Source: Nitrosomonadales bacterium (GTDB taxonomy: Bacteria > Pseudomonadota > Gammaproteobacteria > Burkholderiales > Nitrosomonadaceae). Taken from it: a stretch of DNA of 40,332 nt. The stretch lies in the NCBI GenBank assembly GCA_009886095.1, contig VFJL01000004.1, positions 1-40,332 on the forward strand, in the 5' to 3' direction. The notes beneath the pieces are model-generated. The model had not been told where the DNA came from. It was given only the letters and a program-made list of their open reading frames with translations, and ran no database searches. Below, one piece after another: positions 11,279 to 18,599 of the stretch (its first letter is position 1; each line of letters begins with the position of its first letter). The position numbers were made by a program, and so were the translations under genes.

Positions 11279-13126
11279 ATGTGCGGTATAGTTGGTGCAG
11301 TTGCCAGAAATAATGTTGTCCCCATTCTGCTGGAAGGTTTGCGCCGCCTGGAATATCGCGGCTACGACTCTGCTGGAATTGCGCTGGCAAGTGGTGGATT
11401 GCGTAGATTACGCACTACCGGACGGGTTGCGGAACTTAGCAAGCTCGTGGACGAACGGGCATTTCAGGGCGAAACCGGCATCGCCCACACCCGCTGGGCT
11501 ACACACGGTGCACCTTCTGAGCGTAACGCCCATCCACATTTCTCCGCTGAGGCAACAAAGATCGCCGTGGTGCATAACGGTATCATCGAAAATCATGAAG
11601 TACTGCGTCAACGCTTGCAGGTTGCGGGCTTCGAATTCTTGTCCGACACTGACACCGAAGTCATCGCCCACCTCATCACGCTCAACTTCAGGCAAACCCC
11701 CGACTTGTTTGAGGCGGTGCTCTGCTCCGTTGCCGAATTGCAGGGTGCTTATGCCATCGCCGTAATGGAAGAGGCGCGGCCCGAGCGCATTGTTGTTGCC
11801 CGCAATGGTGCGCCGTTGCTGCTCGGACTGGGCGAACATGGCAACTATGCTGCCTCTGATGCTTCTGCGCTGCTACCGGTAACCAGGCACATGATTTATC
11901 TGGAGGAAGGCGATGTGGCCGAATTGCGTTGTGACGGCTATCGCATCGTTAATTGTCTTGATAGCGGCTTAGCCAGAGAAGTGGTGCGCACTGTGCACGA
12001 AAGTGAATTGACTGATGCAGCAGTGGAACTGGGACCCTATGCCCATTTCATGCAGAAAGAAATATTCGAACAGCCGGGGGTGGTAGCGAATACCCTGGAA
12101 ATGGTGCTCAATGCCCATTCCATCTCTCCGCAGTTGTTTGGAAGTGATGCGGAAAATATTTTTAAACATACCGACAGCATCCTGATACTCGCCTGCGGCA
12201 CCAGCTATCACGCCGGACTGGTCGCCCGTTACTGGCTGGAGTCCATGGCAGGATTGGCCTGTAACGTCGAGATCGCGAGCGAATACCGCTACCGTGACCC
12301 GGTAGCCAGCCCCCACGCGCTGGTGGTGGCGATTTCCCAATCAGGAGAAACTGCCGACACGCTGGCCGCACTCGGCTACGCCAAGTCACTGGGACATCGT
12401 CATAGCCTTGCCATCTGCAACGTGCCGGAAAGTGCACTGATACGGCAAACCGATCTGCGTTTCCTTACCCGTGCCGGGCCGGAAATCGGTGTGGCCTCTA
12501 CCAAGGCGTTTACTACACAACTGGCAGCACTGATGTTGCTGGCCATGACACTGGCGAAACTACGCGGAAAATTATCGAGCGAGCATGAGCGCGACATGAT
12601 CACCGCGCTGCGCCATCTACCCGTCGCGCTGCAGCATGCGCTGCAAGTGGAACCTCAGGTCAAGGTCTGGGCCGAAAGATTTGCGCAGAAACGTCATGCC
12701 TTGTTTCTCGGGCGTGGTATGCATTATCCCATTGCCATGGAAGGTGCACTCAAGCTCAAAGAAATTTCTTATATTCATGCCGAAGCTTACGCCGCCGGAG
12801 AATTGAAACATGGTCCGCTCGCACTGGTAGACGAGGACATGCCAGTCGTTGCGATTGCCCCCAACAATGCGTTACTGGAAAAACTCAAATCCAATTTACA
12901 GGAAGTACGCGCACGCGGTGGTGAACTCTACGTTTTCGTTGATGCCGATTCCCCCATTCAGCAAAGCGAAGGCATTCATGTCATCAGCCTGCCGGAACAT
13001 GCGGGATTGCTCAGCCCCATTCTCCACACCATCCCGCTGCAACTGCTTGCCTACCACGTCGCTCTGCAAAAAAATACCGACGTGGATAAGCCTCGGAACC
13101 TGGCGAAATCAGTGACAGTTGAATAA
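11279..13126 (+). CDS. glmS: Glutamine--fructose-6-phosphate aminotransferase
   Basis: GlmS (615 residues) converts fructose-6-phosphate and glutamine to glucosamine-6-phosphate, the entry step to UDP-GlcNAc. It begins MCGIVGAV; after removal of Met the cysteine is the glutaminase nucleophile, so the ATG at 11279 is correct rather than an in-frame TTG two codons earlier. GGGAG lies about 8 bases upstream. Two SIS sugar-isomerase domains follow ([26 protein letters not shown]). The usual C-terminus [13 protein letters not shown] is intact. It is paired with glmU as in many proteobacteria. Confidence 0.98.
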   Translation: MCGIVGAVARNNVVPILLEGLRRLEYRGYDSAGIALASGGLRRLRTTGRVAELSKLVDERAFQGETGIAHTRWATHGAPSERNAHPHFSAEATKIAVVHNGIIENHEVLRQRLQVAGFEFLSDTDTEVIAHLITLNFRQTPDLFEAVLCSVAELQGAYAIAVMEEARPERIVVARNGAPLLLGLGEHGNYAASDASALLPVTRHMIYLEEGDVAELRCDGYRIVNCLDSGLAREVVRTVHESELTDAAVELGPYAHFMQKEIFEQPGVVANTLEMVLNAHSISPQLFGSDAENIFKHTDSILILACGTSYHAGLVARYWLESMAGLACNVEIASEYRYRDPVASPHALVVAISQSGETADTLAALGYAKSLGHRHSLAICNVPESALIRQTDLRFLTRAGPEIGVASTKAFTTQLAALMLLAMTLAKLRGKLSSEHERDMITALRHLPVALQHALQVEPQVKVWAERFAQKRHALFLGRGMHYPIAMEGALKLKEISYIHAEAYAAGELKHGPLALVDEDMPVVAIAPNNALLEKLKSNLQEVRARGGELYVFVDADSPIQQSEGIHVISLPEHAGLLSPILHTIPLQLLAYHVALQKNTDVDKPRNLAKSVTVE

Positions 13127-13133
13127 TGCAGTC

Positions 13134-13157
13134 AAGGGGTTGGCATTCCCTTTTTTA
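13134..13157 (+). terminator. Weak candidate terminator after glmS
   Basis: AAGGG (13134-13138) can pair with CCCTT (13148-13152) around a 9-base loop, and the 3' arm runs into six Ts. The stem is only 5 bp, so this is tentative. It lies between convergent glmS and hvfC. Confidence 0.4.
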
Positions 13158-13212
13158 CCGTCAATCTAGCTGCTCCCGAACCTTCTATAATCCTTCGAAC
13201 TGATAAAAAATA

Positions 13213-13965
13213 TTACCCGAGAACTCCCAACAAAGCGCCGCGTGCATGCAACTCCTGCATAACTGTCAACCCGCCCTGAATCACAGCTTCAGGCATAGGA
13301 TGGCGACTTTCTGTAGCAACGATCTCAAGCGCGCCCCGGCCAGTAAGTTCGGCGGCTTCAAGTAAATTCAGCAAACGTGCAGTAAAAGCATTGATTTCCA
13401 TGAATTGCACCTGATCGCCCGCATCCCGGAACACCAGTAAATAGGTTTCTATCGGCGTAATTCGGGCGCGTGGGCCGATGCGCTGTACCGGCCAATGATA
13501 ATGCAGGCTGGCAAATACCGGGTTCAAAACCGGGCGTTGCTCGAGCAAATCGCCCTCGGGATCGATCCGATCCCAGTCCGGTATGCGGGTCGAAACGGAT
13601 AGCACTAACTCTATCCATTCGTAGTGTGCAAGTTCCAGCACATATCCAGGATACTGCGCCGATGCTGTCCATTCGGTCTGTAGAAACTGAATGAATTCAT
13701 CAGGTATCTGGCGGAAAAATGGCGAGTGGCTGCGATGTCTCGCAAGGAAGGCGCGTACCAGCCGCGTCCAGCGGCGCGTCCCCAGCATTTTCCGTAGCAC
13801 GGGAAAGCAGATCAGAAGAAAACTCTCGACGTTGTTGTAAACCAGCCCGTTGTATACCCGCATGCGCCGCGCTTCAATACCGTGCGGACGGGGGTTTACC
13901 CTGGGGTCGCGGATATGCGCGGTGAATGCGTACTGAAAACGCTGAAACTCAAGGGATGCAGGCAT
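13213..13965 (-). CDS. hvfC: HvfC-type RiPP maturation partner protein (DUF2063 family)
   Basis: The protein is about 250 residues. The N-terminal segment (FQYAFTAHIRDP, then YNGLVYNNVESFLLICFPVLRKML) is typical of the DUF2063/HvfC family, the accessory partner of DUF692 maturases that is thought to bind the precursor peptide. The C-terminal half (LAHYEWIELVLSV and beyond) is also family-like. The open frame reaches back to a TTG at 14010 and has another ATG at 13980. I prefer the ATG at 13965 because homologues start near SLEFQR. That start overlaps the end of hvfB by 17 bases, implying coupled translation. Confidence 0.88.
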   Translation of the reverse strand: MPASLEFQRFQYAFTAHIRDPRVNPRPHGIEARRMRVYNGLVYNNVESFLLICFPVLRKMLGTRRWTRLVRAFLARHRSHSPFFRQIPDEFIQFLQTEWTASAQYPGYVLELAHYEWIELVLSVSTRIPDWDRIDPEGDLLEQRPVLNPVFASLHYHWPVQRIGPRARITPIETYLLVFRDAGDQVQFMEINAFTARLLNLLEAAELTGRGALEIVATESRHPMPEAVIQGGLTVMQELHARGALLGVLG

Positions 13966-14797
13966 GGCTTGCAGGAGCATGTTTGGTCTGAATCCGGGCA
14001 ATACGTTCAACCTCGCACATCAGCTCATTGAGGGGCGGGATATTAAAGTCGCGTTCCAGCAACGTTGGCGTCACGCCATGAATACGGTAGGTTTCATCCA
14101 GTAGCGACCATACCGGGTCGATTACGTCCGCACCGTGGGTATCGATAATCAGATCTTCCGCTTCCTTGTGGTGTCCGGCCATATGCAGGTAGACAATACG
14201 CTCGGTCGGCATGGCGCGAATAAATTCCAGCGGGTCGTAGGCATGATTGATACTGTTGACATACACGTTGTTCACGTCAAGATGCAGGCTGCAGTCCGCT
14301 TCGCTTAGCACCGCGCGGATAAAGTCGACTTCACTCATTTCGGTAATGGGTGCACGCAAATAATACGAGGCGTTCTCCATGGCAATACGGCGCTGCAGAA
14401 TATCCTGCACGCGGCGAATACGTGCGGCAACGTACTTCACTGCATCCTCGGTAAATGGTATGGGAAGCAGATCGTACAGGTGCCCGTCGTCAGAACAGTA
14501 TGAGAGGTGCTCGGTATAAAGCGGGATTTGATGCTGGTCGAGGAACTGCCGGATTTTGTGCAGCAGCACCTCATCCAGCGGTGCCGGACTACCAATTGAA
14601 AGTGACAGGCCATGACAGACAAAAGGGTAGCGCTCAGTGAAACTGCGCAGATCACGCCCTGGCAGGCCGCCGAGATCAATCCAGTTTTCCGGCGCGATTT
14701 CGAAGAAATCTACGGCGGCGGGAACGTAGGCTTTTAGCGCAGGAATCAATTCGCGCCGAAATCCCAGCCCCGCGCCGGAAAAGTGCAGGGAACTCAT
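13949..14797 (-). CDS. hvfB: HvfB-type MNIO maturase (DUF692, multinuclear iron oxidative enzyme)
   Basis: This 282-residue protein is a TIM-barrel DUF692 enzyme. Family members use two or three iron ions and O2 to modify cysteines of ribosomal peptides, for example to oxazolone/thioamide or thiooxazole groups. Conserved candidate metal ligands are H62 (FVCHGLSLSIG), E96 (LYTEHLSYC), E141/N142, D174/N176 (HLDVNNVYVNS), H205 and H209 (YLHMAGHH), D219/H221 and E249 (LLERDFNIP). The start MSSLHFSGAGLGFRREL is standard and GGAAG precedes the ATG. It lies 73 bases downstream of the cysteine-repeat precursor gene, its probable substrate, and overlaps hvfC. Confidence 0.93.
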   Translation of the reverse strand: MSSLHFSGAGLGFRRELIPALKAYVPAAVDFFEIAPENWIDLGGLPGRDLRSFTERYPFVCHGLSLSIGSPAPLDEVLLHKIRQFLDQHQIPLYTEHLSYCSDDGHLYDLLPIPFTEDAVKYVAARIRRVQDILQRRIAMENASYYLRAPITEMSEVDFIRAVLSEADCSLHLDVNNVYVNSINHAYDPLEFIRAMPTERIVYLHMAGHHKEAEDLIIDTHGADVIDPVWSLLDETYRIHGVTPTLLERDFNIPPLNELMCEVERIARIQTKHAPASHACIP

Positions 14798-14870
14798 GAC
14801 ATCTTCCGGGCGGCTAGCACTTCATACCGCCACGCTTACCCTCATCATGACCCACACTTGCCATCCTTCA

Positions 14871-15266
14871 TTATTTCTTCTTGCCCATTTCACCTTTCCC
14901 CATTTCAGACTTGTCAATAAAGCCGTCCTTGTTGGCATCCATATGCTCAAACATGATGTCGTGATGCTTGGTAAACTCTTCCTTGCTGACCTTGCCATCC
15001 TTGTTGATATCCGCCATGGTCACGCCACACATGCCTTCACCGGATTTCATTCCACCGCATTTGCCTTCGCCCGCTTTCATTGCGCCGCATTTACCTTCAC
15101 CGGCTTTCTTCTCGGCGTGCTTGTGCGCATCCGCCACCATGTAGCCCTTATCCAGAGATTGGATGGCGAAGGGGTTATCAGCCGCAGAGGCAATGGGTGC
15201 AATACCAAGAGTGGCGGCAAAGGCGGAACCAACAGCGATGGAAATAATAGTTTTTTTGCAAGACAT
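14871..15266 (-). CDS. HvfA-like secreted RiPP precursor with EGKCG repeats fused to two EF-hands
   Basis: This is a 131-residue exported protein. A Sec signal peptide spans 1-28 (cleavage likely at ASA/AD). Residues 55-82 hold three 10-residue tandem units with motifs EGKCG (57-61), EGKCG (67-71) and EGMCG (77-81); EGKCG cysteines are the known modification sites of HvfA-type, copper-linked MNIO substrates. Two canonical 12-residue EF-hand loops follow: D86-E97 (D86, N88, D90, V93, E97) and D110-E121 (D110, N112, D114, I117, E121). The tail repeats GEMGK. AGGAG precedes the ATG. The operon with hvfB and hvfC makes it the probable substrate. Only Cys3, in the signal peptide, and the three repeat cysteines occur. 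The EF-hand fusion is the unusual part; calcium binding is inferred. Confidence 0.9.
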   Translation of the reverse strand: MSCKKTIISIAVGSAFAATLGIAPIASAADNPFAIQSLDKGYMVADAHKHAEKKAGEGKCGAMKAGEGKCGGMKSGEGMCGVTMADINKDGKVSKEEFTKHHDIMFEHMDANKDGFIDKSEMGKGEMGKKK

Positions 15267-15293
15267 GATGTTCTCCTATTTGAATGAAAGAAT

Positions 15294-15355
15294 ATTATAG
15301 CTATCTCTAAAAACCTGGTGCCTGTTTATTGCAAGAAGCTCACAAACCTGGCTCC
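15294..15355 (-). promoter_or_regulatory. Candidate promoter and paired direct repeats upstream of the RiPP precursor
   Basis: On the minus strand a TATAAT minus-10 (15294-15299) lies about 28 bases upstream of the precursor start. The matching minus-35 area is poor. Two similar sequences in the same orientation, CTAAAAACCTGGTGCC (15307-15322) and CACAAACCTGGCTCC (15341-15355), are about three helical turns apart, and the nearer one overlaps the minus-35 position. This arrangement suggests an activator-dependent promoter. The regulator is unknown. Confidence 0.35.
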
Positions 15356-15491
15356 TTTTACAATCCAATTCTGATGCATTACTGAGCCTCGCATAAGTTG
15401 GAAAGCATCTAGTTATGGCGAACCGGAAATCTACGATGACCCCCGCTGAAAAGCATAGCACAAATTCCTACCGAAAAAGCTGAGCATAATG

Positions 15492-15581
15492 CCCCAAGAG
15501 GACTTCCTTCGGGGCAAGTAGTTACGGCCAACTACGAGTGAGGCTATCAACGAAATGTCACAAGTAAAATGGCATTGGAAT
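15492..15581 (+). repeat. Interspersed MITE-like repeat, copy B (partial, forward)
   Basis: The central hairpin segment CCCCAAGAGGACTTCCTTCG starts at 15492. It is followed by ACGAGTGAGGCTATCAACGA and ends near GGCATTGGAAT (15571-15581). The left half of the element is not recognisable. It lies between the divergently placed 3' end of the HMG-CoA lyase gene and the upstream region of the RiPP cluster. The rest of the 336-base gap contains the promoter region described above and no gene. Confidence 0.6.
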
Positions 15582-15602
15582 GATAGAAAGTCGGGGAAAC
15601 GG

Positions 15603-16508
15603 TCAAACACGTTTGGCTGCAATCGCCTGCGCCACTTTCGATCCTGATGGTCGCCCCAGGAAGTCACAAATAAAATTACCGGCAGCGATCAATTTATCCA
15701 TGTCTACGCCGGTCTCGATACCCAGTCCGTGCAACATATAGAGCAGGTCTTCACTTGCCACATTACCCGATGCGCCAGGTGCATAAGGACAGCCTCCCAG
15801 ACCCGCTACCGAGGAATCAAGTACGTTTATGCCACATTCCAGTGCGGCATAAGCATTGGCCAGTGCTTGGCCGTATGTGTCGTGAAAATGTCCAGCAAGA
15901 TTTTCCAGCGGCACTTTCCCCGCCACTACCTCGAACAGGTTTCTGGTCTTTCCCGGCGTACCCACGCCGATGGTGTCTCCCAGTGAAATTTCATAGCAAC
16001 CCATATTCAGCAATTCTGCGGCGATGTCTGCCACTCTGCCCGGCTGTACTTCGCCTTCGTACGGGCAACCGAGGACACAGGAAATATAGCCACGTACACG
16101 TATACCGTTTGCCCGCGCTGCTACACATACCGCGTTAAAACGTGCGAAACCTTCAACGATGGAGCAGTTGGTGTTTTTGTTGGAAAATGTTTCGCTGGCG
16201 CTGGAAAATACGGCGATTTCCCTGACCCCGGCAGCCAGTGCCGCATCAAAACCTTTTATATTGGGAACCAGCGCGGTATAGCTTACGCCGGGTCTCCTGC
16301 GTATGCCCGTCATGACCTCTACTTGATCTGCCATTTGCGGTACTCGCGCAGGCGATACAAATGCGGTGGACTCCACCACTGGCAGCCCTGCTTGTGCCAA
16401 CCGCTCAATCAGTTCTATCTTGACTGCGGTCGGCACGCTGACGGCCTCATTCTGTAAACCATCACGGGGGCCGACTTCAACTATTTTCACATGACGCGGA
16501 AGATCCAT
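15603..16508 (-). CDS. Hydroxymethylglutaryl-CoA lyase
   Basis: This 301-residue TIM-barrel enzyme cleaves HMG-CoA to acetoacetate and acetyl-CoA. [11 protein letters not shown] (11-21) holds the catalytic R15 and D16. GHFHDTYG (206-213) holds the metal-binding histidines H207 and H209. The HMG-CoA lyase signature [18 protein letters not shown] has its catalytic cysteine at C240. This signature separates it from homocitrate and isopropylmalate synthases. The usual leucine/isovalerate catabolic neighbours are absent, so its role here is unclear. No good ribosome binding site is visible at the ATG. Confidence 0.94.
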   Translation of the reverse strand: MDLPRHVKIVEVGPRDGLQNEAVSVPTAVKIELIERLAQAGLPVVESTAFVSPARVPQMADQVEVMTGIRRRPGVSYTALVPNIKGFDAALAAGVREIAVFSSASETFSNKNTNCSIVEGFARFNAVCVAARANGIRVRGYISCVLGCPYEGEVQPGRVADIAAELLNMGCYEISLGDTIGVGTPGKTRNLFEVVAGKVPLENLAGHFHDTYGQALANAYAALECGINVLDSSVAGLGGCPYAPGASGNVASEDLLYMLHGLGIETGVDMDKLIAAGNFICDFLGRPSGSKVAQAIAAKRV

Positions 16509-16602
16509 TTTATCAATCCTGTTTTTATCGCAGAAATTGTTTCACCATACAGCAATGCGGTCACCATCTGCCAGAGTCAGAATGCTTCATCCTTCATCCT
16601 TC

Positions 16603-16630
16603 TTCAACAAGTCGTGTGCCAGTATATAAT
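16603..16630 (+). promoter_or_regulatory. Candidate promoter of the unknown membrane protein gene
   Basis: A perfect TATAAT (16625-16630) lies 16 bases after TTCAAC (16603-16608). It overlaps an in-frame ATG at 16629, so transcription would begin downstream of that codon. This favours the later ATG at 16683 as the true start. Confidence 0.4.
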
Positions 16631-16682
16631 GACTTCTTTTGTAAACTCAAAGTCAGATCGGATATGGTTCATAATTACTACA

Positions 16683-17333
16683 ATGAATGACACGAAAATA
16701 GACTCGGAAACATCGACGCTCGATGCCTGCGCCCAATATGGTCGGGAATTTCTTGCTTCTCAACTCCTGCTGATTAAAGACAAGGGGTACGATTTCGCAC
16801 CTCAGTTCAAGCAAATGACGGTTCAACTCTACCTGGTGGGTGTTATGTGGCGCCATGGAGAGGGTCTTGACTTGGCAATGGATGCTCGTGACCACGCTTT
16901 TGCGGCGCTGCTCTCAACACTGATCAGCGATGGTATGAAAAAAAAGGACGCTGACAAACGGATTGCATTCCTGCGCAGCATGTCCCGGCTGGAAGACGGT
17001 AGCGATACGCTCGCCATAGCCGTTGGTCATCAGGCTGTGTCCGACGATAGCAGTCTGGTCGCAGTGTTTGATGAGTATCTCGGCGAGACGCGGGTTTCCG
17101 GTGCGCTTTGGCGGCTCTATGACCGTGGTAAAAAAATTATGCTTATCGGCGGCGGGGCAGCGGCTTTCATTGCAGTCTGGTCTATTACGCTCTTCATGCC
17201 GGAGAGTAGCGCGATTGGCATACTGACAACGGGGGTCGCTGCTGCTGCTCTAGTTGTCATCCCGGCGTTCTTGATCGGAATATTGATTTATCGGAAAGAA
17301 ATCAAAAAAGTGCATCCGCCAGTTTCGCCGTAG
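16683..17333 (+). CDS. Unknown protein with two C-terminal membrane helices
   Basis: I do not recognise this 216-residue protein. The first 150 residues are soluble and mostly helical (LDACAQYGREFLASQLLLI, DGMKKKDADKRIAFLRSM). Two membrane helices follow (about 155-176 and 181-206), and the tail is short and basic (YRKEIKKVHPPVSP). The open frame extends upstream to 16491, but that part has poor composition. A TATAAT at 16625 supports starting at 16683. The start lacks a clear Shine-Dalgarno. It stands alone between a divergent HMG-CoA lyase gene and folD. Confidence 0.65.
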   Translation: MNDTKIDSETSTLDACAQYGREFLASQLLLIKDKGYDFAPQFKQMTVQLYLVGVMWRHGEGLDLAMDARDHAFAALLSTLISDGMKKKDADKRIAFLRSMSRLEDGSDTLAIAVGHQAVSDDSSLVAVFDEYLGETRVSGALWRLYDRGKKIMLIGGGAAAFIAVWSITLFMPESSAIGILTTGVAAAALVVIPAFLIGILIYRKEIKKVHPPVSP

Positions 17334-17465
17334 TCACGGGCGACACCTGGAAAGACGGGGGGCTACTCGCATAAACACGCAGTAATATAGCCGATTCAAA
17401 CAAATGGCTCTTTCTAAAAATTAAGGTTTTGTCATAATACTTCGTTGCTCACAAAAATGTTTCCT

Positions 17466-17619
17466 TATTTCAGCCCCAATTCGAAAGTGAAACAAGACGA
17501 TGACAAGCGAATGCCGCAGACAGTACCTCCTCCAGGAGGACTTCCTTCGGGGCGAATGATACGGCCAGGCGCGAGCGAGGGTATCAACAAGGTGTCACTG
17601 ATGGAGTGGTATTTGAATT
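17466..17619 (+). repeat. Interspersed MITE-like repeat, copy C (full length, forward)
   Basis: The copy runs from a left end with AATTCGAAAGTGAAACAAG, through GAATGCCGCAGACAGTACC, to the central CCAGGAGGACTTCCTTCGGG. It continues with GCGAGCGAGGGTATCAACAA and ends GTGTCACTGATGGAGTGGTA, TTTGAAT. This is one of the most complete copies. It fills the middle of the 367-base gap before folD and ends about 80 bases from its ATG. Confidence 0.75.
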
Positions 17620-17700
17620 ACATATTGCCCATATGCCGCGTCTACATTTCCTGTTTCCGCTTTACCTTGTTTAGAATCTCAAATTGTTAGAGGTGCCCGG

Positions 17701-18561
17701 ATGGTGAGCGCCAAAATCATGGACGGCAATGCGATTGCCAGGGAAGTACGCGCAGAATGGAAGGCCCGTGCGGAACATCTGATAAAACAAGGTACACAGC
17801 CGGGCCTGGCAGTGATCATTGTCGGCAACAACCCGGCTTCCAGCATCTATGTACGCAACAAGTCCAGGGCTTGCGATGAAACCGGCATTTATTCGGAAAT
17901 TTACGAATTCCCGGAAAATGCGAGCCAGAATGAAGTGATACATTGCATTCAGGAGCTGAACAGAACCCCCAGAATTCACGGCATTCTGGTGCAGTTACCA
18001 TTGCCAGATCATTTTGAAAGCCGCAAAGTAATTGCATCCATCGCGGCAGAAAAAGACGTGGATGGTTTTCATCTCTACAATGTCGGCGCGCTGGTCACAG
18101 GTAATACCGTATTCCCACCCTGCACACCCTCTGGCGTGATGAAAATGCTGGAAAAGAGCGGTATCGAGATTGAAGGAAAGCATGCAGTAGTTGTGGGGCG
18201 CAGCAATATCGTCGGCAAACCGATGGCACTGATGCTGCTGGAGCAGGGGGCCACCATTACCATCTGCACGTCGAAGACGCGTAATTTAGCCGAACACACG
18301 CGGCGCGCCGATATCCTGGTGGTGGCTACCGGCAAACCGCGCATGATTACTGCCGATATGGTGAAGCTTGGCGCAACCGTGATAGACGTGGGTATTAACC
18401 GCATGCCCGACGGTAAACTTACCGGGGACGTGGACTTCGAGTCGGTCAAGGAGAAAGCGGGTTACATTACGCCGGTACCGGGCGGAGTAGGGCCGATGAC
18501 TATCACTATGCTGCTGTGCAATACCATCGCGGCGGCAGAGCGCGCCCAGGCAATGGTTTAG
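17701..18561 (+). CDS. folD: Methylenetetrahydrofolate dehydrogenase / methenyl-THF cyclohydrolase
   Basis: FolD (286 residues) interconverts 5,10-methylene-THF and 10-formyl-THF, supplying one-carbon units for purines and formyl-Met. The substrate motif [17 protein letters not shown] holds the catalytic Tyr/Lys pair. QLPLPDHF is present, the Rossmann segment is [18 protein letters not shown], and the tail has [18 protein letters not shown] is placed about 8 bases before the ATG. Length is normal. aceE follows after 38 bases, so the two may be co-transcribed. Confidence 0.97.
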   Translation: MVSAKIMDGNAIAREVRAEWKARAEHLIKQGTQPGLAVIIVGNNPASSIYVRNKSRACDETGIYSEIYEFPENASQNEVIHCIQELNRTPRIHGILVQLPLPDHFESRKVIASIAAEKDVDGFHLYNVGALVTGNTVFPPCTPSGVMKMLEKSGIEIEGKHAVVVGRSNIVGKPMALMLLEQGATITICTSKTRNLAEHTRRADILVVATGKPRMITADMVKLGATVIDVGINRMPDGKLTGDVDFESVKEKAGYITPVPGGVGPMTITMLLCNTIAAAERAQAMV

Positions 18562-18599
18562 CCGTAGACTATCCTGGATAAACAACTTCGAGATAAAAC

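Noticed and set aside
14796-15287. Plus-strand frame rich in Phe, His and Ala opposite the RiPP precursor
   Set aside because: It is the antisense of the cysteine-repeat/EF-hand gene, which has a signal peptide, a ribosome binding site and known motifs.
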